A DNA stretch of 64,000 nt from Symbiodinium natans (Eukaryota > Sar > Dinophyceae > Suessiales > Symbiodiniaceae): contig CAJNDS010001114.1 in assembly GCA_905221605.1 (NCBI GenBank), forward strand, positions 1 to 64,000. The letters run 5' to 3'. The stretch's first letter is position 1. Each line of letters begins with the position of its first letter. The translations under genes and the position numbers were made by a program. Below the pieces are notes generated by a model. That model saw only the letters and a program-made list of their open reading frames with translations, ran no database searches and was not told where the DNA came from. Below are positions 44,407-54,947 of this stretch, in pieces.

Positions 44407-44468
44407 AGAATCGTCTAACTCAGGCTGCAACTCCATGCGCTCCGTGAGCCTTCGCTGGAGCCGGTCGT
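44407..44468 (-). CDS. Possible exon (IDDRLQRRLTERMELQ)
   Basis: Acceptor aaggtttcag|ATCGAC is followed by IDDRLQRRLTERMELQPELD and an in-frame TAG after DSYPE. It could be a C-terminus. A second frame (RRPAPAKAHGAHG) is also open, so the reading is not certain. Confidence 0.38.
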
Positions 44469-44814
44469 CGATCTGAAACCTTAGAAATCTCTTTTTCGTG
44501 TGCCCCTCTGTTCTGGGTTTTCAAGAGACGGTAAGAAACCCACATCTTGGGCCTTGGAGTTATGTGGCTTCCGCGCTTCGGATGCCTTGGTCCGACCTTC
44601 TTTCGGGCACACCTTCAGCTTTTTTCTACACATTGTCCCGAGACAAGGTCTACTCGAGTGGTATGAGGCTGCTGAAAAAGCTGAGGCAGGTTCCTGGATC
44701 ATCTTGCGTCTTAAGCAGGCTCGTGGTTCGCAAGTGAACCACAAGGCGATTCTAAACACCTTGATCTACTTGACGTCTTGATGCTCAGCGACCTCTATGC
44801 CGAGGTTCTCGCCT

Positions 44815-44866
44815 ATCGCAGAGGTCTTGGATGTCCTCCAGCATCCAGCCTCCGGAGCTTAGGGTT
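44815..44866 (-). CDS. Possible exon with acceptor formed in a CCCTAAA repeat
   Basis: On the minus strand ...aaaccctaaaccctaag|CTCC, the AG of a degenerate telomere unit serves as acceptor. The frame reads SGGWMLEDIQDLCD and ends at GC donor GATAG|GCGAG. Short, but acidic/helical and well framed. Confidence 0.35.
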
Positions 44867-45299
44867 TAGGGTTTACTGTTTCGGGTTAGGCTTTAGGGGG
44901 TGTGCCTTCGGTCAGCAGCAGCAATGTTCATTCGTAAACTTCTTGGCTCCGCAGAGGGGCGCTGAGTTGAATGTATGTGCCTCACCAGTTTGGTGCCAGG
45001 CACCTACCACCTAAGAAAAGCAAGAACCGATGGAAAAACTAGACAGCCAACATTCGCCTTCTCGCTATAGCGACGCATGAAGAGACGCATATACACTGAG
45101 GGGGCCTCACTTCAAGCGCATGTCCCTCGGTAGTTGTGACTAGGAAGCAGCTCTTACAATGGACAAGTCTCACGTAGAAGGCCAGGGTGCACGCTTGCAA
45201 GACTGCAGGTGCGCAAGTACGCAAGCAAGCTCGTGCACAAGCTAAGACGCGCACACACAGAGTGTGCGCAGCCGCGCATACTATTGCAAACCCAAGGCA

Positions 45300-45407
45300 G
45301 CACAACAGCAAGCACCACCACAACAACCACAACCACAACACCAACTGCAACAACTGCAACTACAGCAACAGCAGCAACAACAGCAACGACATTAAAAACA
45401 GCAACAC

Positions 45408-45440
<33 letters not shown>

Positions 45441-45449
45441 ACCCCCCCC
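45300..45449 (+). repeat. CAA/CAG-rich tract running into poly-C
   Basis: About 100 bp of AAC/CAACAG-like triplets followed by C32. Plus ORFs here (Asn/Thr/Pro repeats) are artefacts. No exon seen between 44900 and 45980. Confidence 0.9.
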
Positions 45450-45981
45450 AAATCTCCAAATCCCGTTTGACATGTATGCTCTGTGACCCGTTGAGTGTTT
45501 CTGGCCAAGGTGTGAGTTGCCGCAAAAACGAGCTACTGCGATCCTGTTTGCCATGTATGCCCTATGGCCCGCTACGTCAACTCCAAGTACGGCCCCGGGC
45601 CATGCAACTCGCCACCCAGGCGGGATTTTGCAAACAAGTCCTTACTTCATGAGTCAGAAAAAATATGTTAATGAGCAAGTGACGGCGAAAAACTCTTCAA
45701 CATTTGCAATTGTTGTTCGTGTTCATCCTGTTATCACGCTTTGTGCTTGTTTTGTTCTAACTATGCGCGCTTTCGTTGTTCGATTAGGAATTGGCGCCAG
45801 TTATTGTGACGACAATGAACTAACAAAGGCGTGATTTCAGTTAAAGGCCGCATAGCAACACAGCAACTTTAAAACGGTCTCGAATCTCCTAGCGCATGTG
45901 TCCTGTGCAAAACAACCCAAAGGTGCTTTTTGCTCAGGCAGTGCTACGCAAATGAACCTCCCAGCAGAAAAAGCCCGGTGC

Positions 45982-48627
45982 CTGCAAGCGAGCTGCCACC
46001 GCGACCGCCTCGCAGAGGCTCCAAGAGGGCTCAGGACTTTGGCACAGCTTTGAAATTAGGCCTCTTATACTAACAGTCCTGAAAAGGGATCACAATAGGG
46101 TGTAGGGTACTATCATCCTTATTAAGGACTGTAAGTATGAGGGGTAACTTCAAGGCTTATTGGCAAAAATGCTGGGTTTCGGGTTTCTTTGGACCCTCGC
46201 TCCATTCCTCATACCCCAAGCAGGCTCAGCCTCCTTTCGGCCCGTCTTTGCCGAAGTCGCCTTTGCCGAAGTCGCCTTTGCCTCCATTTCATCGCTTGCG
46301 CGGTGGTCGGAATTATGCTGGAGTGTTTGATGGCAAGTACTCATACGTCATCAAAACCCACCAGCCCCTGCCTCAGCCCCGCCCCCAGACATCCCTGCAA
46401 ATCGAGGTCGAACAGGGCCCGTTGGCCTCCTTTCGGCCCATCACCTCTGCCTAACGTGAGTTGCGGTTCCAAAGCTTCTGTGGGTTGAGGACTACTTGGA
46501 CTACTTTAGAAACTAGGGGTGCCCGGGTTGCCTTCAAAGGTTCTCATTAGAAGGTTGGTGGAGCAGTGGGTTTCATGTACGCCCAATGGGAGCCGGATGC
46601 AGCTGAGAAGTTTAGGATTGGAGAATGGGACCGGGAGGGGTTTGCCCAAACAGCAAGCTAATCTTCGGCTGCGTGGGCATTCCGCTTCCATTTGAAGGCT
46701 TTGGGGGCTTGGGGGCAAGTGGCCTCGAAGGCTTCAGGCTCTGTCTGCGATCGGGCACATGTGGGACACACCCACTCACACCCTAATCTCAGGGGCCTAG
46801 AGCTCCTCGACATATTCATATTCGAAGCCGCTGGGAGCAGAAGCCAAAACATGGAAGAACCCTGCTGCAGGCAGCAAGAACAAGCCTGCGGAAGCCTGCG
46901 ATGCCTAATGAATATACACGCGTAAGAGTTCTGTCAGGAATGCAGATGCCGGTCTCTTGCAGATGCGTACCAAGAAGAGAGCTACTCCGGCGCTTGGGGC
47001 CAGTCGGTCGGTGTGAGCGAGTTTTGTCATCCTCACCCTTCTTCCGCGTGAGTTCCAAACTTCCCAACGATCTCTTCTGGTGCCCAGACATGCCCCAGAC
47101 TGTTGTGAAAAACCCCCAAAGGGCCCGAACACCCTGAGACACTTTCCGGTACGCACCCTCAGGGGGGGCCTCCAAAGTCTCCCTTGCCAAAGTCGCTCTT
47201 GCCTTCCATCGGGGGTGCTTTCGAAAAGCTGAAAAATGCCCAGAGCAGACTTTGATTTGCAGAAGCCTTCTAGCTTTGAGCCGCTGTGATTGAGTGGGCG
47301 GAGTCGAGGGGCTGTCTACTCTTTTTCTAGAAGCAATTTTGGGCTACAAACCCCGTAGATCTACAGCTTTGCAACCGTTCGAGCAGGGTGACCCGGAAGC
47401 CGGGAGCTGCCGGAAGCCCATCCCCAAGTGCCCGAGAAACTGCCCAACCCTAAACCCTAAACCCTAAACCCTAAACCCTAACCCTAAACCCTGACAACTG
47501 CCCCGAGAGTGCTCCCCAAAGTTCAGCCAAAGGCACCTTTGAAGCTCTTCCCGCCGCTCTTCCTGGCCCAGGGTGCTTCGCGCGGGGGGACAGAAGTGCA
47601 GCGCAAAGTGCCACAACTCCAAGCTGCTACGGTCTTTTTGTGATTTTTTTTTTGGCGCCCCTGCGTCGGAAGCCCCGAAAGGGCCCGGAAGCCTTCGACA
47701 ACAGTGAAAATCCCAACACCGCCACAAACCGCTTCCGGTCTCAGCCTAAGCCCTAAACCCTAAACCCTAAACCCTAAAGCAGGATCTCAAGAGAGCCCTG
47801 AAGGTACTTCCTTGTGTAACCCTCTTCGGGGCGGGTCTTCTTGAAGGCATTTCACAAGCTTCCCTATGTCTCATGTGACCATGGGCTCTGAAGACAAACA
47901 CCCTTCGCACAAACGCATGGTGCAACAACCTTGTGAGGCCCTCAAGCTTGCAAGCGTGGTCCGTAAACAAGAAGAAGAGCCCAAGAACAAAAGGGGCCAA
48001 GGATTCGTTCGGACACTCGCTGAAATGCACGTGTTGCACCGTCCTGAAGCCCTAAACGCTTCAAGAGCTGAACAGCTTCGTCGCCCCACAGCAGTGGCCG
48101 CACCAGCTCGACAGCGAGGGCGGGAAGTGCTTACACCCAAAGGGACCAAAACACTTTGAGCAAAAAAGGCACCACCCTGAAAGCCCAGAAGGCCCTTGCG
48201 CGCACCCTTTGGGCTCGTCGCTGGGCGCTGGCTGCGGAGGGGCAGCTCTGGGCGCCGGGGCCGCCTTTGGGTCGTTGCGGGGAGGGGGGATTAATCAGGG
48301 CCTCAAGGGTGGCTTTGGATTTAGCCTAATTTAGCAAACTTAGCTGGTTGATCGGAAGTTACGGCTTTCTGTTGGGCTTCCCCGACTTTGACAAGCGGAC
48401 CTCGGCTCCACATCTACCCTCCACATGCACGATGGAACATGTGCAAATGCTGCAAAGACCCCAAGGTGAAATTGAAATGAGCCCAAGGCTTGGACTTGAG
48501 TCGGATCCCCTAGCCGAGTGCAAATTGAGGCCTGCTGACCGCCCATCATGGCGGACATCATCTCCTTTGATCTCGCGCGCTTCGCATTTTTGCTGTTGCT
48601 TTCATGCCGAAGGGATGATAACAGAGG
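45982..48627 (-). CDS. Continuation: nine phase-matched exons ending in GKGD/RGG-rich tail
   Basis: Exons 48627-48532 (ends SKEMMSAMMGGQQ), 48264-48204 (AAPAPRAAPPQPAPSDEPKG), 48129-48058 (LPALAVELVRPLLWGDEAVQ), 47863-47797 (KLVKCLQEDPPRRGLHKEVP), 47626-47490 (SLELWHFALHFCPPARSTLG plus a Glu/Arg helix), 47217-47170 (PPMEGKSDFGKGDFG), 46444-46427 (18 nt, DGPKG), 46281-46231 (KGDFGKGDFGKDGPKG) and 46029-45982 (LLEPLRGGRGGSSLA). Every join agrees in phase. Donors are GC or GT and acceptors AG|, usually followed by G. The last four exons are all phase 1-1 and multiples of 3. Gly-Lys-Asp-Phe and RGG repeats suggest RNA binding (inference). The 3' end is not fixed; see 41518-41618. Confidence 0.62.
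47449..47490 (+). repeat. Interstitial CCCTAAA tract at an exon end
   Basis: Five to six units. On the coding strand the exon ending at 47490 runs CAGG|GTTTAGGGTTAGGG, so the tract forms the 5' end of the intron. A similar tract at 47752-47779 starts 20 nt inside the preceding intron. Confidence 0.9.
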
Positions 48628-48859
48628 CTGAGGCCAGCTCCCGAAACCATTAAAACACTCAAAGCACTCAAAACCCCTCGATTCTTGCCGCTTCTCCTTT
48701 GCAAGTGATATCCTGAAGGGAAATTGAATTCAACTCTTTTGATTTAAGGGTGGTTTTGGACCTCTGGTCTCTTCAGGTCTCCGGGTCTTTCAGGGATCCC
48801 TCTCTCATGACCTCAGAGCAAGGACCCGGCGCTGAGTGCATTGGTGCTGCAGTGGGCAG

Positions 48860-50147
48860 GGGCGGGACTTAGTATGGTTGCGAATTCCGTGTGGTGAATA
48901 GCTTCTGCCAGTGACGGGTCGCGTTGCGTCTTGCGGCTGAGGTGACCCAAAGCCTTGACTCTCCCGGCCGAAGCTCTGAGCCGATCTGCCTGCACCCACC
49001 CCCAAAAACACTCATACCAGTCAACAAACCCACAGAAACCCCTTGAGCTCCAAGGCCCTTCAGCTTGAAGCCCAGCAAAGCTCCTTCATGCCGGGTTGGT
49101 TCATCATGGCGGCCATCATGGCCTCCATGCCGGGCATGTTCGGCCTTGAGGGGTGCCCAGTCGGCTTCGAAGAGTTGGTTTCAAACAAGCTTCCGACTCA
49201 GGCTACAGTGTAGGGTTTAGGGTTTAGGAACACCATATCGACCTCCCCCCCCCCGCCCCCACCCACTCCCCCTCCCCCCCATCCGCCCCGCCAAGATCCT
49301 GTGCTGGAATCCCGGAGGGGGAAGGCACCCTTGAACGACCTTGGCTTGCTTCCCAAAAAGCCTCGAGGACTCCCCAATCTCGACCAACCCCCACAGGTTT
49401 GCGAGATGAGGGGTACCTTCTTGGGGTCCTGATTGTCTATATTCGGGGGCCCTTATCGTAAACCGCCTCTTCTCTTCGCACAAGCCATTTGGCCTGTGCA
49501 GACTGCAGTTTCCATGCATCTCTCGTGGAACATCAGCCCGGAAAAACTCAAACGATGGCACGGGTCTTCGGGCCATCTCCGTCATTCATTCAGGAGCATC
49601 CACTCCACACCGCCACCCAAGCCTTGCCACGATCCAGGATGCACTCCTACATCAGCCAAGTGATGCCAGCGGCGGATAGCAGTCCAGCCCAAAGGATCCG
49701 CTGCTAGGCACTCGGGCCAGGTATTCTTGGTTTCCAAAAAGACTCAACTCTCTTGCGAAGCCAAGATGTAAGCACCTCCCTAGAAGCCCCAAATGCCCTC
49801 TCAACTGTAATAAGGGACATTGAAACTGAGCGGCTCCGTTGCCCGAGGCCGGTGCATTCCTGGCATCTGGCCTGCCGGCAGCTGTGCCCCTGCGAAGATT
49901 CCGAAAGGTTTGCTGGGGGTGTAGAGCTCCTCCCAAATCCAGGCGCGCAACAGCCCCCAAACCCTGCAAACATCAACTCCACCCCTTTCCCCCCCGCCCT
50001 TACAATCCCCCAACCCTCAGACTCCAGAGTCTCAAACCCTCCTCCCTGTTCCCTCCGCCCCAAAACCCCCCCCCCCCCCCCATGAACATAACGCCTCCTG
50101 GCATGCCTGGCATGGCCGGCATTCCTGGCATGCCGGGGAGCCCGGAC
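48860..50147 (-). CDS. Met/Pro/Gly-rich protein with STI1-like segment, 5' exons
   Basis: Exon 50147-50095 reads GLPGMPGMPAMPGMPG (GC donor GGAG|GCGTT) and joins in phase to 49889-about 49815, reading AQLPAGQMPGMHRPRATEP. Exon 49196-about 49085 reads ETNSSKPTGHPSRPNMPGME, then AMMAAMMNQPGMKEL. Exon 48989-about 48860 (acceptor gggtgcag|GCAG) reads ADRLRASAGRVKALGHLSRK, then TQRDPSLAEAIHHTEFATIL. Met-Pro-Gly runs followed by short helices containing D-P and E-F are seen in Hop/Hip/Tic40/ubiquilin-type STI1 regions, so a co-chaperone is possible, but this is a weak resemblance. An ORF at 49585-49217 may supply a further exon. It continues into the next entry. Confidence 0.5.
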
Positions 50148-51159
50148 CTGGGTCAAGGTGCGTCCGAGTCGGGGGCAAGGGGTGTAGGAGGCCAGGTTCC
50201 AGAGTAACCTTGAACAAAATGGTGGGGAACTCATTGTGCCTTTCGAAATCATTTTCATGAGGGAACTCGGCCCGACAAAACGGGAGTGAAAAAAGGAGTG
50301 AAAGGGGTGAAGGGGTGCGTGTTTGGCTCTTGCTTTTCACTGTCTCGATTCGGGATAGAGGCCGTTTTCGATGCGTTGGTGGTTGATCTTTTGTTGGGTT
50401 CAAACTTTGTCGGGTTCTCTGGAATGAGGCTGTTGAGTTCAGGCTGCGGGACCGCAAACCTCCCCCCGCCTCCAACCAAACCTCCGACAACTTTTCTCGG
50501 CTTCTGGCGCTGGCGGTTTCATTCCCAGCGCGCCAGCCAGACCAAGGAGCCCCGACCCTGCTGGGAAGGTGCTCGGGTTACTAGGGTGTATGGCAACTCG
50601 GGTTTTGGTGGGTTGGGTTGGGGGGGGGCTGAGCCTGTTACAGTTGGGGTGTGGAGTTTGGTAACGCGTGGGGCTCAAGACGCTGCCACGTAGGCTTGTG
50701 GATGCCCGTGGTTTTGGAGGGTTGAGGCGGCACAAGGGGTTTGGAGACCAAAGTTCAGGAATGTGCACATTCGAGGCTATCAGGGTTCAGCACTTCTCTG
50801 ATTCATTGCAAAGTTTAGTCTCCTTCGTGGGCACCACATGCTACGTTCCTGACTTCGCATCTAAACCACTCTTCTGTTCCCTAAAACTCTCAGAAACCCC
50901 AGAAGATTCTATAAAGCACCAAAAACCATGGCATCAGCTCATGCGGGCAATGCGAACATCAAAGTTCGGAGTCGTTCCGGAACCCTGAAAGCTCTGCTAA
51001 ACCCGAGAAGTGGACTGAGTCTAGTGGGCCTGGGACACCTTGAAGCGATGGGTCTCCGCCGCCCTGCCTTGGCCAACGGGGGGAAGCGGGGTTCTGAGAG
51101 GGGCTCGGGGGCTGTCAGAGAATTGGCCCCCCCCATAGGCTTTCTGGGTTATCTCCCTT

Positions 51160-51572
51160 TCTCTTTCTGTCTCTTTCTCTCTCTCTCTCCCCTGCATGCG
51201 TAGCTCCCCCCGAAGGTAAGGCTCTTTTATTTTCTTTCTCTCTCTCTTTCTCTCTCTCTCGGTCCCTCTTGTTCTGTCGACGTTGTCCCTCGGGACCCCA
51301 CATCGTCCACAGCCCAGCACACGAGGTGCTGCCGGCGTGCGCCAGCGATGGGCGGCGATGGTTAAATGTGGCGCCCTGCGTACATCTAGATGTAGTATGT
51401 AGCACACCTATGTGTCAGAACCTTCGCCCCCCCCCAAGCTCCTAAGCTTCCAACTATCGATCCCGAAGGCTTGTCTCCGTTTGAGAAGGTTGAGGTGCTG
51501 AGGAAAGTTGAGTTGTCAAGGGTTGAGTGCTCGGAGTGAAGTGTGAAGGTCAAGAAAGTGAAGAAGTGCTGG

Positions 51573-51618
<46 letters not shown>
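51160..51618 (+). repeat. CT and GA microsatellites
   Basis: (CT)n at 51156-51190 and 51234-51262, and a pure (GA)n tract at 51577-51618. No exon was credited from 50150 to 51700; the frames at 50928-51203 and 51407-51021 run through these repeats. Confidence 0.9.
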
Positions 51619-51623
<5 letters not shown>

Positions 51624-51765
51624 AAAAGAGCACCTGAAAACCGTTATTAAGACCTGAACCCCAAACACCCGAGTGCGCTTGTGGCATCCTCTGTCCCATC
51701 ATGTCCGAGCCACCACTGGGCCACGAGGAGCTGACAAACGTGTCCCTTTCGGGGTGGATTGATAT

Positions 51766-52038
51766 TCAGGGAAAAACAGAAACGGAGGAACAAACACCTT
51801 CACACAAACCGTCGAGATCATCAGCACATCCGATGACACATCTGCACCGTCGACAGCCTTCGACTAGAGGCTCCAGTACTCTCGAAGCCTCCAAAAACTG
51901 CAGCACATGCCGCGCATCTTCTGTTCTCCCATGTTTGGCGCTGCGTGCAACTGCAAGACCACACAGCCCTCCGAAGCCCTGGGACCGTAGCTCCCCCCGA
52001 AAACGGAAGCAAAATCCAGCAAACATTGAAGCCCTCAA
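51766..52038 (-). CDS. Unknown ORF upstream of the trinucleotide array (strand uncertain)
   Basis: The minus frame reads KHGRTEDARHVLQFLEASRV, then LEPLVEGCRRCRC, ending at TGA 51766. It has good helical character. The plus frame from ATG 51701 (MSEPPLGHEELTNVSLSGWI...) is also plausible for its first 100 codons before running into the array. I favour minus because of the neighbours. Confidence 0.33.
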   Translation of the reverse strand: MRASMFAGFCFRFRGELRSQGFGGLCGLAVARSAKHGRTEDARHVLQFLEASRVLEPLVEGCRRCRCVIGCADDLDGLCEGVCSSVSVFP

Positions 52039-52140
52039 CCCTTATACCCTACGAGCATTTAGCCTTCTGAGCAGCGCAGAGTTTCGGGTACTTGGGATTT
52101 CGGGCTGTGCGTCCGTTTTAGGGTGTTTACTAGCCGTCAA

Positions 52141-52278
52141 CACCCTAAACTGGATGCACTACTACTGCAGTAGTACCAGCACAGTACTACTGCGACTACA
52201 GTACGTCTACATCATCATCTACTACTACGACTACGACTGCGACTACGACTACGACTACTACTACTTCTACTACTACTT

Positions 52279-52344
<66 letters not shown>

Positions 52345-52359
52345 CTGCTGCTGCTGCTG

Positions 52360-52439
<80 letters not shown>

Positions 52440-52540
52440 GCTACTGCTACTGCTACTGCTACTGCTACTGCTACTGCTACTGCTACTGCTACTGCTACTG
52501 CTACTGCTACTGCTACTGCTACTGCTACTACCACTACTTT
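52141..52540. repeat. CTA/CTG trinucleotide array, about 400 bp
   Basis: Nearly pure trinucleotide DNA: CTACTA with interruptions to about 52340, a short CTGCTG block, CTACTA again to 52437, then a regular CTACTG hexamer run to about 52525. All six frames are open, giving poly-Tyr, poly-Leu, poly-Val or poly-Ser products that should not be read as proteins. Confidence 0.95.
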
Positions 52541-52863
52541 CACGACTGCGACGGCGGCGACTACGACTTCTGCTATTGTTCATAGGATTTGCGTCACTAA
52601 TACCAGTACTAATGTTCGTATTCTTGTTGCTGCTTCTACAAACTGCTATTATTACTATTGCTATTGCTAGTACTACTGCTATTGCTATTAGACACTGGGG
52701 GTTGCGCGAGTGTCTTCTCTTCCATTTTGGGGCTGATTCTGGAGGTTTCTAGAAGTGAACAAAGGCGCCGTCGTCCGCTACTTGGGCTTCTTGACGCGGC
52801 TCAATCCATGTTTCGTTCCTAGACTTGAGCCTCTTTCATGGCCCCTAGACCCCTGCAAACACT

Positions 52864-53169
52864 GTGCAACACGGCTTTTTTCAGTGCCGTCCGTGCTTTG
52901 TTGGACTGGCAGGGCTGACTATAGCTGAGAAGCGAGCAGTGCCGAAGATTGCGCAGGCAGATTTGTATCTTGCTTTGCTGTTTCAGGGATTCTGGAGATT
53001 CAAGGGCATGGGCTTATCGTGGTTTCACGCTGCTCGCAAGCAGCAATCAGTCAACAGAATCTCGAGGGCCAGCTGCTCTGCTCGAAAGGCAATGAAAAAC
53101 TGTTTTGGAGCAACAGCCCTGAACCCTACACCCGAAACGACAAACACTTTTGCTAGGCACCTTGCCTAG
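52864..53169 (+). CDS. Open frame, coding on one strand or the other
   Basis: The plus frame (101 codons) reads FVGLAGLTIAEKRAVPKIAQ, then ADLYLALLFQ. The minus frame in register is also protein-like. The codon pattern is clear over about 52890-53000, but the strand cannot be decided; since neighbours are on minus, a minus exon is equally possible. Confidence 0.25.
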   Translation: MQHGFFQCRPCFVGLAGLTIAEKRAVPKIAQADLYLALLFQGFWRFKGMGLSWFHAARKQQSVNRISRASCSARKAMKNCFGATALNPTPETTNTFARHLA

Positions 53170-53460
53170 GTGGTGAGGAAACCCAGCAAGCTGACGCGAG
53201 GAATGCTATCCCGATGGGCACGTGGGGGAAACGACGTGAGCAGGGGCCCATGCCGGGGGAAGCTGAAAGGCCAAAGACAGCCAAGCCCGAAACTGAAGCC
53301 CCCTCAACCCTCAACCCCTCAACCCCGCATCAAGCGAGCCCTGAGCCCATGAGCGCATTGTCTTTGCTCTAAGTGGACCTACGAGCTCCCACATCTGCGC
53401 CCAAAAACACGGCATAGGGACAAAGCCTGGCCCTGGGGGTTGCAGGCCGCGTGATGTTTT

Positions 53461-53575
53461 TTAGAGTGCCGAATGCAGCATCCAGAAGATTATTGCTTCC
53501 AGAGCGAGCAGCCCTTCAAAGACACGCACAATGACTTGACGAACGGCGTTCCTCCACCCAAACACAAAACCCATA
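53461..53575 (-). CDS. Possible C-terminal hydrophobic exon
   Basis: The minus frame reads VRQVIVRVFEGLLALEAIIF, then WMLHSAL and TAA at 53461. The apolar helix at the very C-terminus would suit a tail-anchored protein. The plus frame over the same DNA (53473-53661) is also open. Confidence 0.33.
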
Positions 53576-53817
53576 TTCGTACCAAGTTAACATTGCTGAC
53601 CTATGCATGCCTCTATGCTCCCGAAACATGGAATAAACCTCGCCTCCGCTCTGGACCTTAAATGCGAAACCTCAATTTTGCCTGATCACCATCTCGATCT
53701 TCACGAGCTGTTTTTGTCCCCGAGGTTGAGAGGTGCCCAGGGCTGATTTCAGGCTTCAGGCTTCAGATGTAAAGAATGCGAAGCTCTAAATCCCCAAAGC
53801 CGACAACGCCAAGCGAT

Positions 53818-54080
53818 CTAACCCTTAATCCTGCCACAAAGGCCAGGGGAGTTGACATTTGAGAACCATGCTGCAACCAACACCCAGGCATGGATGACAT
53901 GCAGGAAAAGCTGAAGCATCGGCGCAGGCCAGGGCTCTTCCAACATCAAGCTTTGCAAGCTTTTCAGCTTTTCAGGTTCCTCCTGTGTTCTAACTGGCTG
54001 CGTGAGAGCTCGTGGAGTCTCAGCCGCTTCGCAAAAGAGAGATGTTGCTTTGGGGGACCAGGGCTTCCCAGTCTTTCAGT
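53818..54080 (-). CDS. C-terminal exon with hydrophobic segment
   Basis: A frame without ATG but open for about 87 codons: FCEAAETPRALTQPVRTQEE, then KLKSLQSLMLEEPWPAPM and a hydrophobic LQLFLHVIHAWVLVAAW, ending at TAG 53818. An acidic/basic stretch followed by an apolar span could be a tail anchor. Exon start uncertain. Confidence 0.45.
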
Positions 54081-54117
54081 GAGTGGTGGGTGGAGAGGCT
54101 TCTAGGGGAGTGCTGCA

Positions 54118-54302
54118 TCAGCTTTCACGGGGCAAGTTTGCAGAAAGGGAGTGTGAGGAGCGTGGGGAGTGAACGATAGCGAACGATTTGGGATCGGGAT
54201 GTTTCTGGATGTCCTGGATTAGGAAGCACTGGATATGCGTGTCTTGACTCACCCATCTGCTGGCTTCTGCTGGCTTCGCAGCGCGCTCCAGCACGGTCTG
54301 CC
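54118..54302 (-). CDS. C-terminal exon, unknown protein
   Basis: Acceptor acacgcag|GGCAGACC is followed by QTVLERAAKPAEASRWVSQD, then THIQCFLIQDIQKHPDPKSF, ending at TGA 54118. The ATG-started frame in the same place (54325-54125) is less protein-like. G-x-T-V-L-x-x-A resembles the start of an ankyrin helix, but no full repeat is visible. Confidence 0.48.
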
Positions 54303-54734
54303 CTGCGTGTCTCTGCTGTTTTCATGGACGGAGCTTCCTTCAGGTTTGAAAAGCCGAGTGTTCAGGAGTTTATCGGAGGCTCGTGGTACTAAATCTGCCT
54401 TCTCAATATTGCTGAACAACTCCAGTTAGGGCATGCAAAGCGGTGTCACTACTGCATACTACTATAACCAACAATCCGAAACCCCGAGTTTTAGCCACCC
54501 ATGAAGCTTCTGGGGATTGATCCAAGAACCGGGTTCAGGCCCGCGAACCCACGTTTATGGGGGGCATGTTTCTATGAATCCGGGCTCAGGGGGGCGCACC
54601 ACATGTTTGCAGGGGGCATGTTGTCGGCCTGCACAGGTGCCAAGCAAAACGAATGTTAATCGTCTGAGTTGGATAAGTCCTAAGCGCTCCAAGGCGCACC
54701 CGGGCTTCGGACAAGAAGAACCGAACACCAAGCC

Positions 54735-54791
54735 CACGAACGGCAGACCCAGTAGACCCGGTGGACCCGGTGGACCCGTGGACCCTTGAAC
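54735..54791 (-). CDS. Possible collagen-like Gly-X-Y exon
   Basis: After acceptor gttcaag|G one minus frame reads GSTGPPGPPGLLGLP, five Gly-X-Y triplets. The DNA is a short tandem of GGGTCCACC-like units, so the pattern could come from a microsatellite rather than a collagen-like protein. Confidence 0.25.
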
Positions 54792-54947
54792 CCTAGACCG
54801 ACATGCAAGTGAAACGGGAAACGCCCGGGAAGCGGTCGCCTATGGGACGTAGGTGGGCTCCTGCGGTATGCCTGCAAGCGAGGCTTTTTTTGCTTGTCAT
54901 GCTGTGTTTAGAGCCTTGGGTGAGGGCAAATCGTCATTGCAGAGAGT

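Noticed and set aside
52196-52583. Poly-Val and poly-Ser minus ORFs
   Set aside because: Translations of the same trinucleotide array.
51701-52585. 294-codon plus ORF, longest in the window
   Set aside because: More than 130 residues are poly-Tyr/Cys-Tyr translated from the CTA/CTG array; only the first 100 codons could be real, and the minus strand is equally open there.
54680-54877. Arg/His-rich minus ORF over GGGTCCACC units
   Set aside because: Wrong frame of the short tandem that gives the collagen-like reading; neither is firmly coding.
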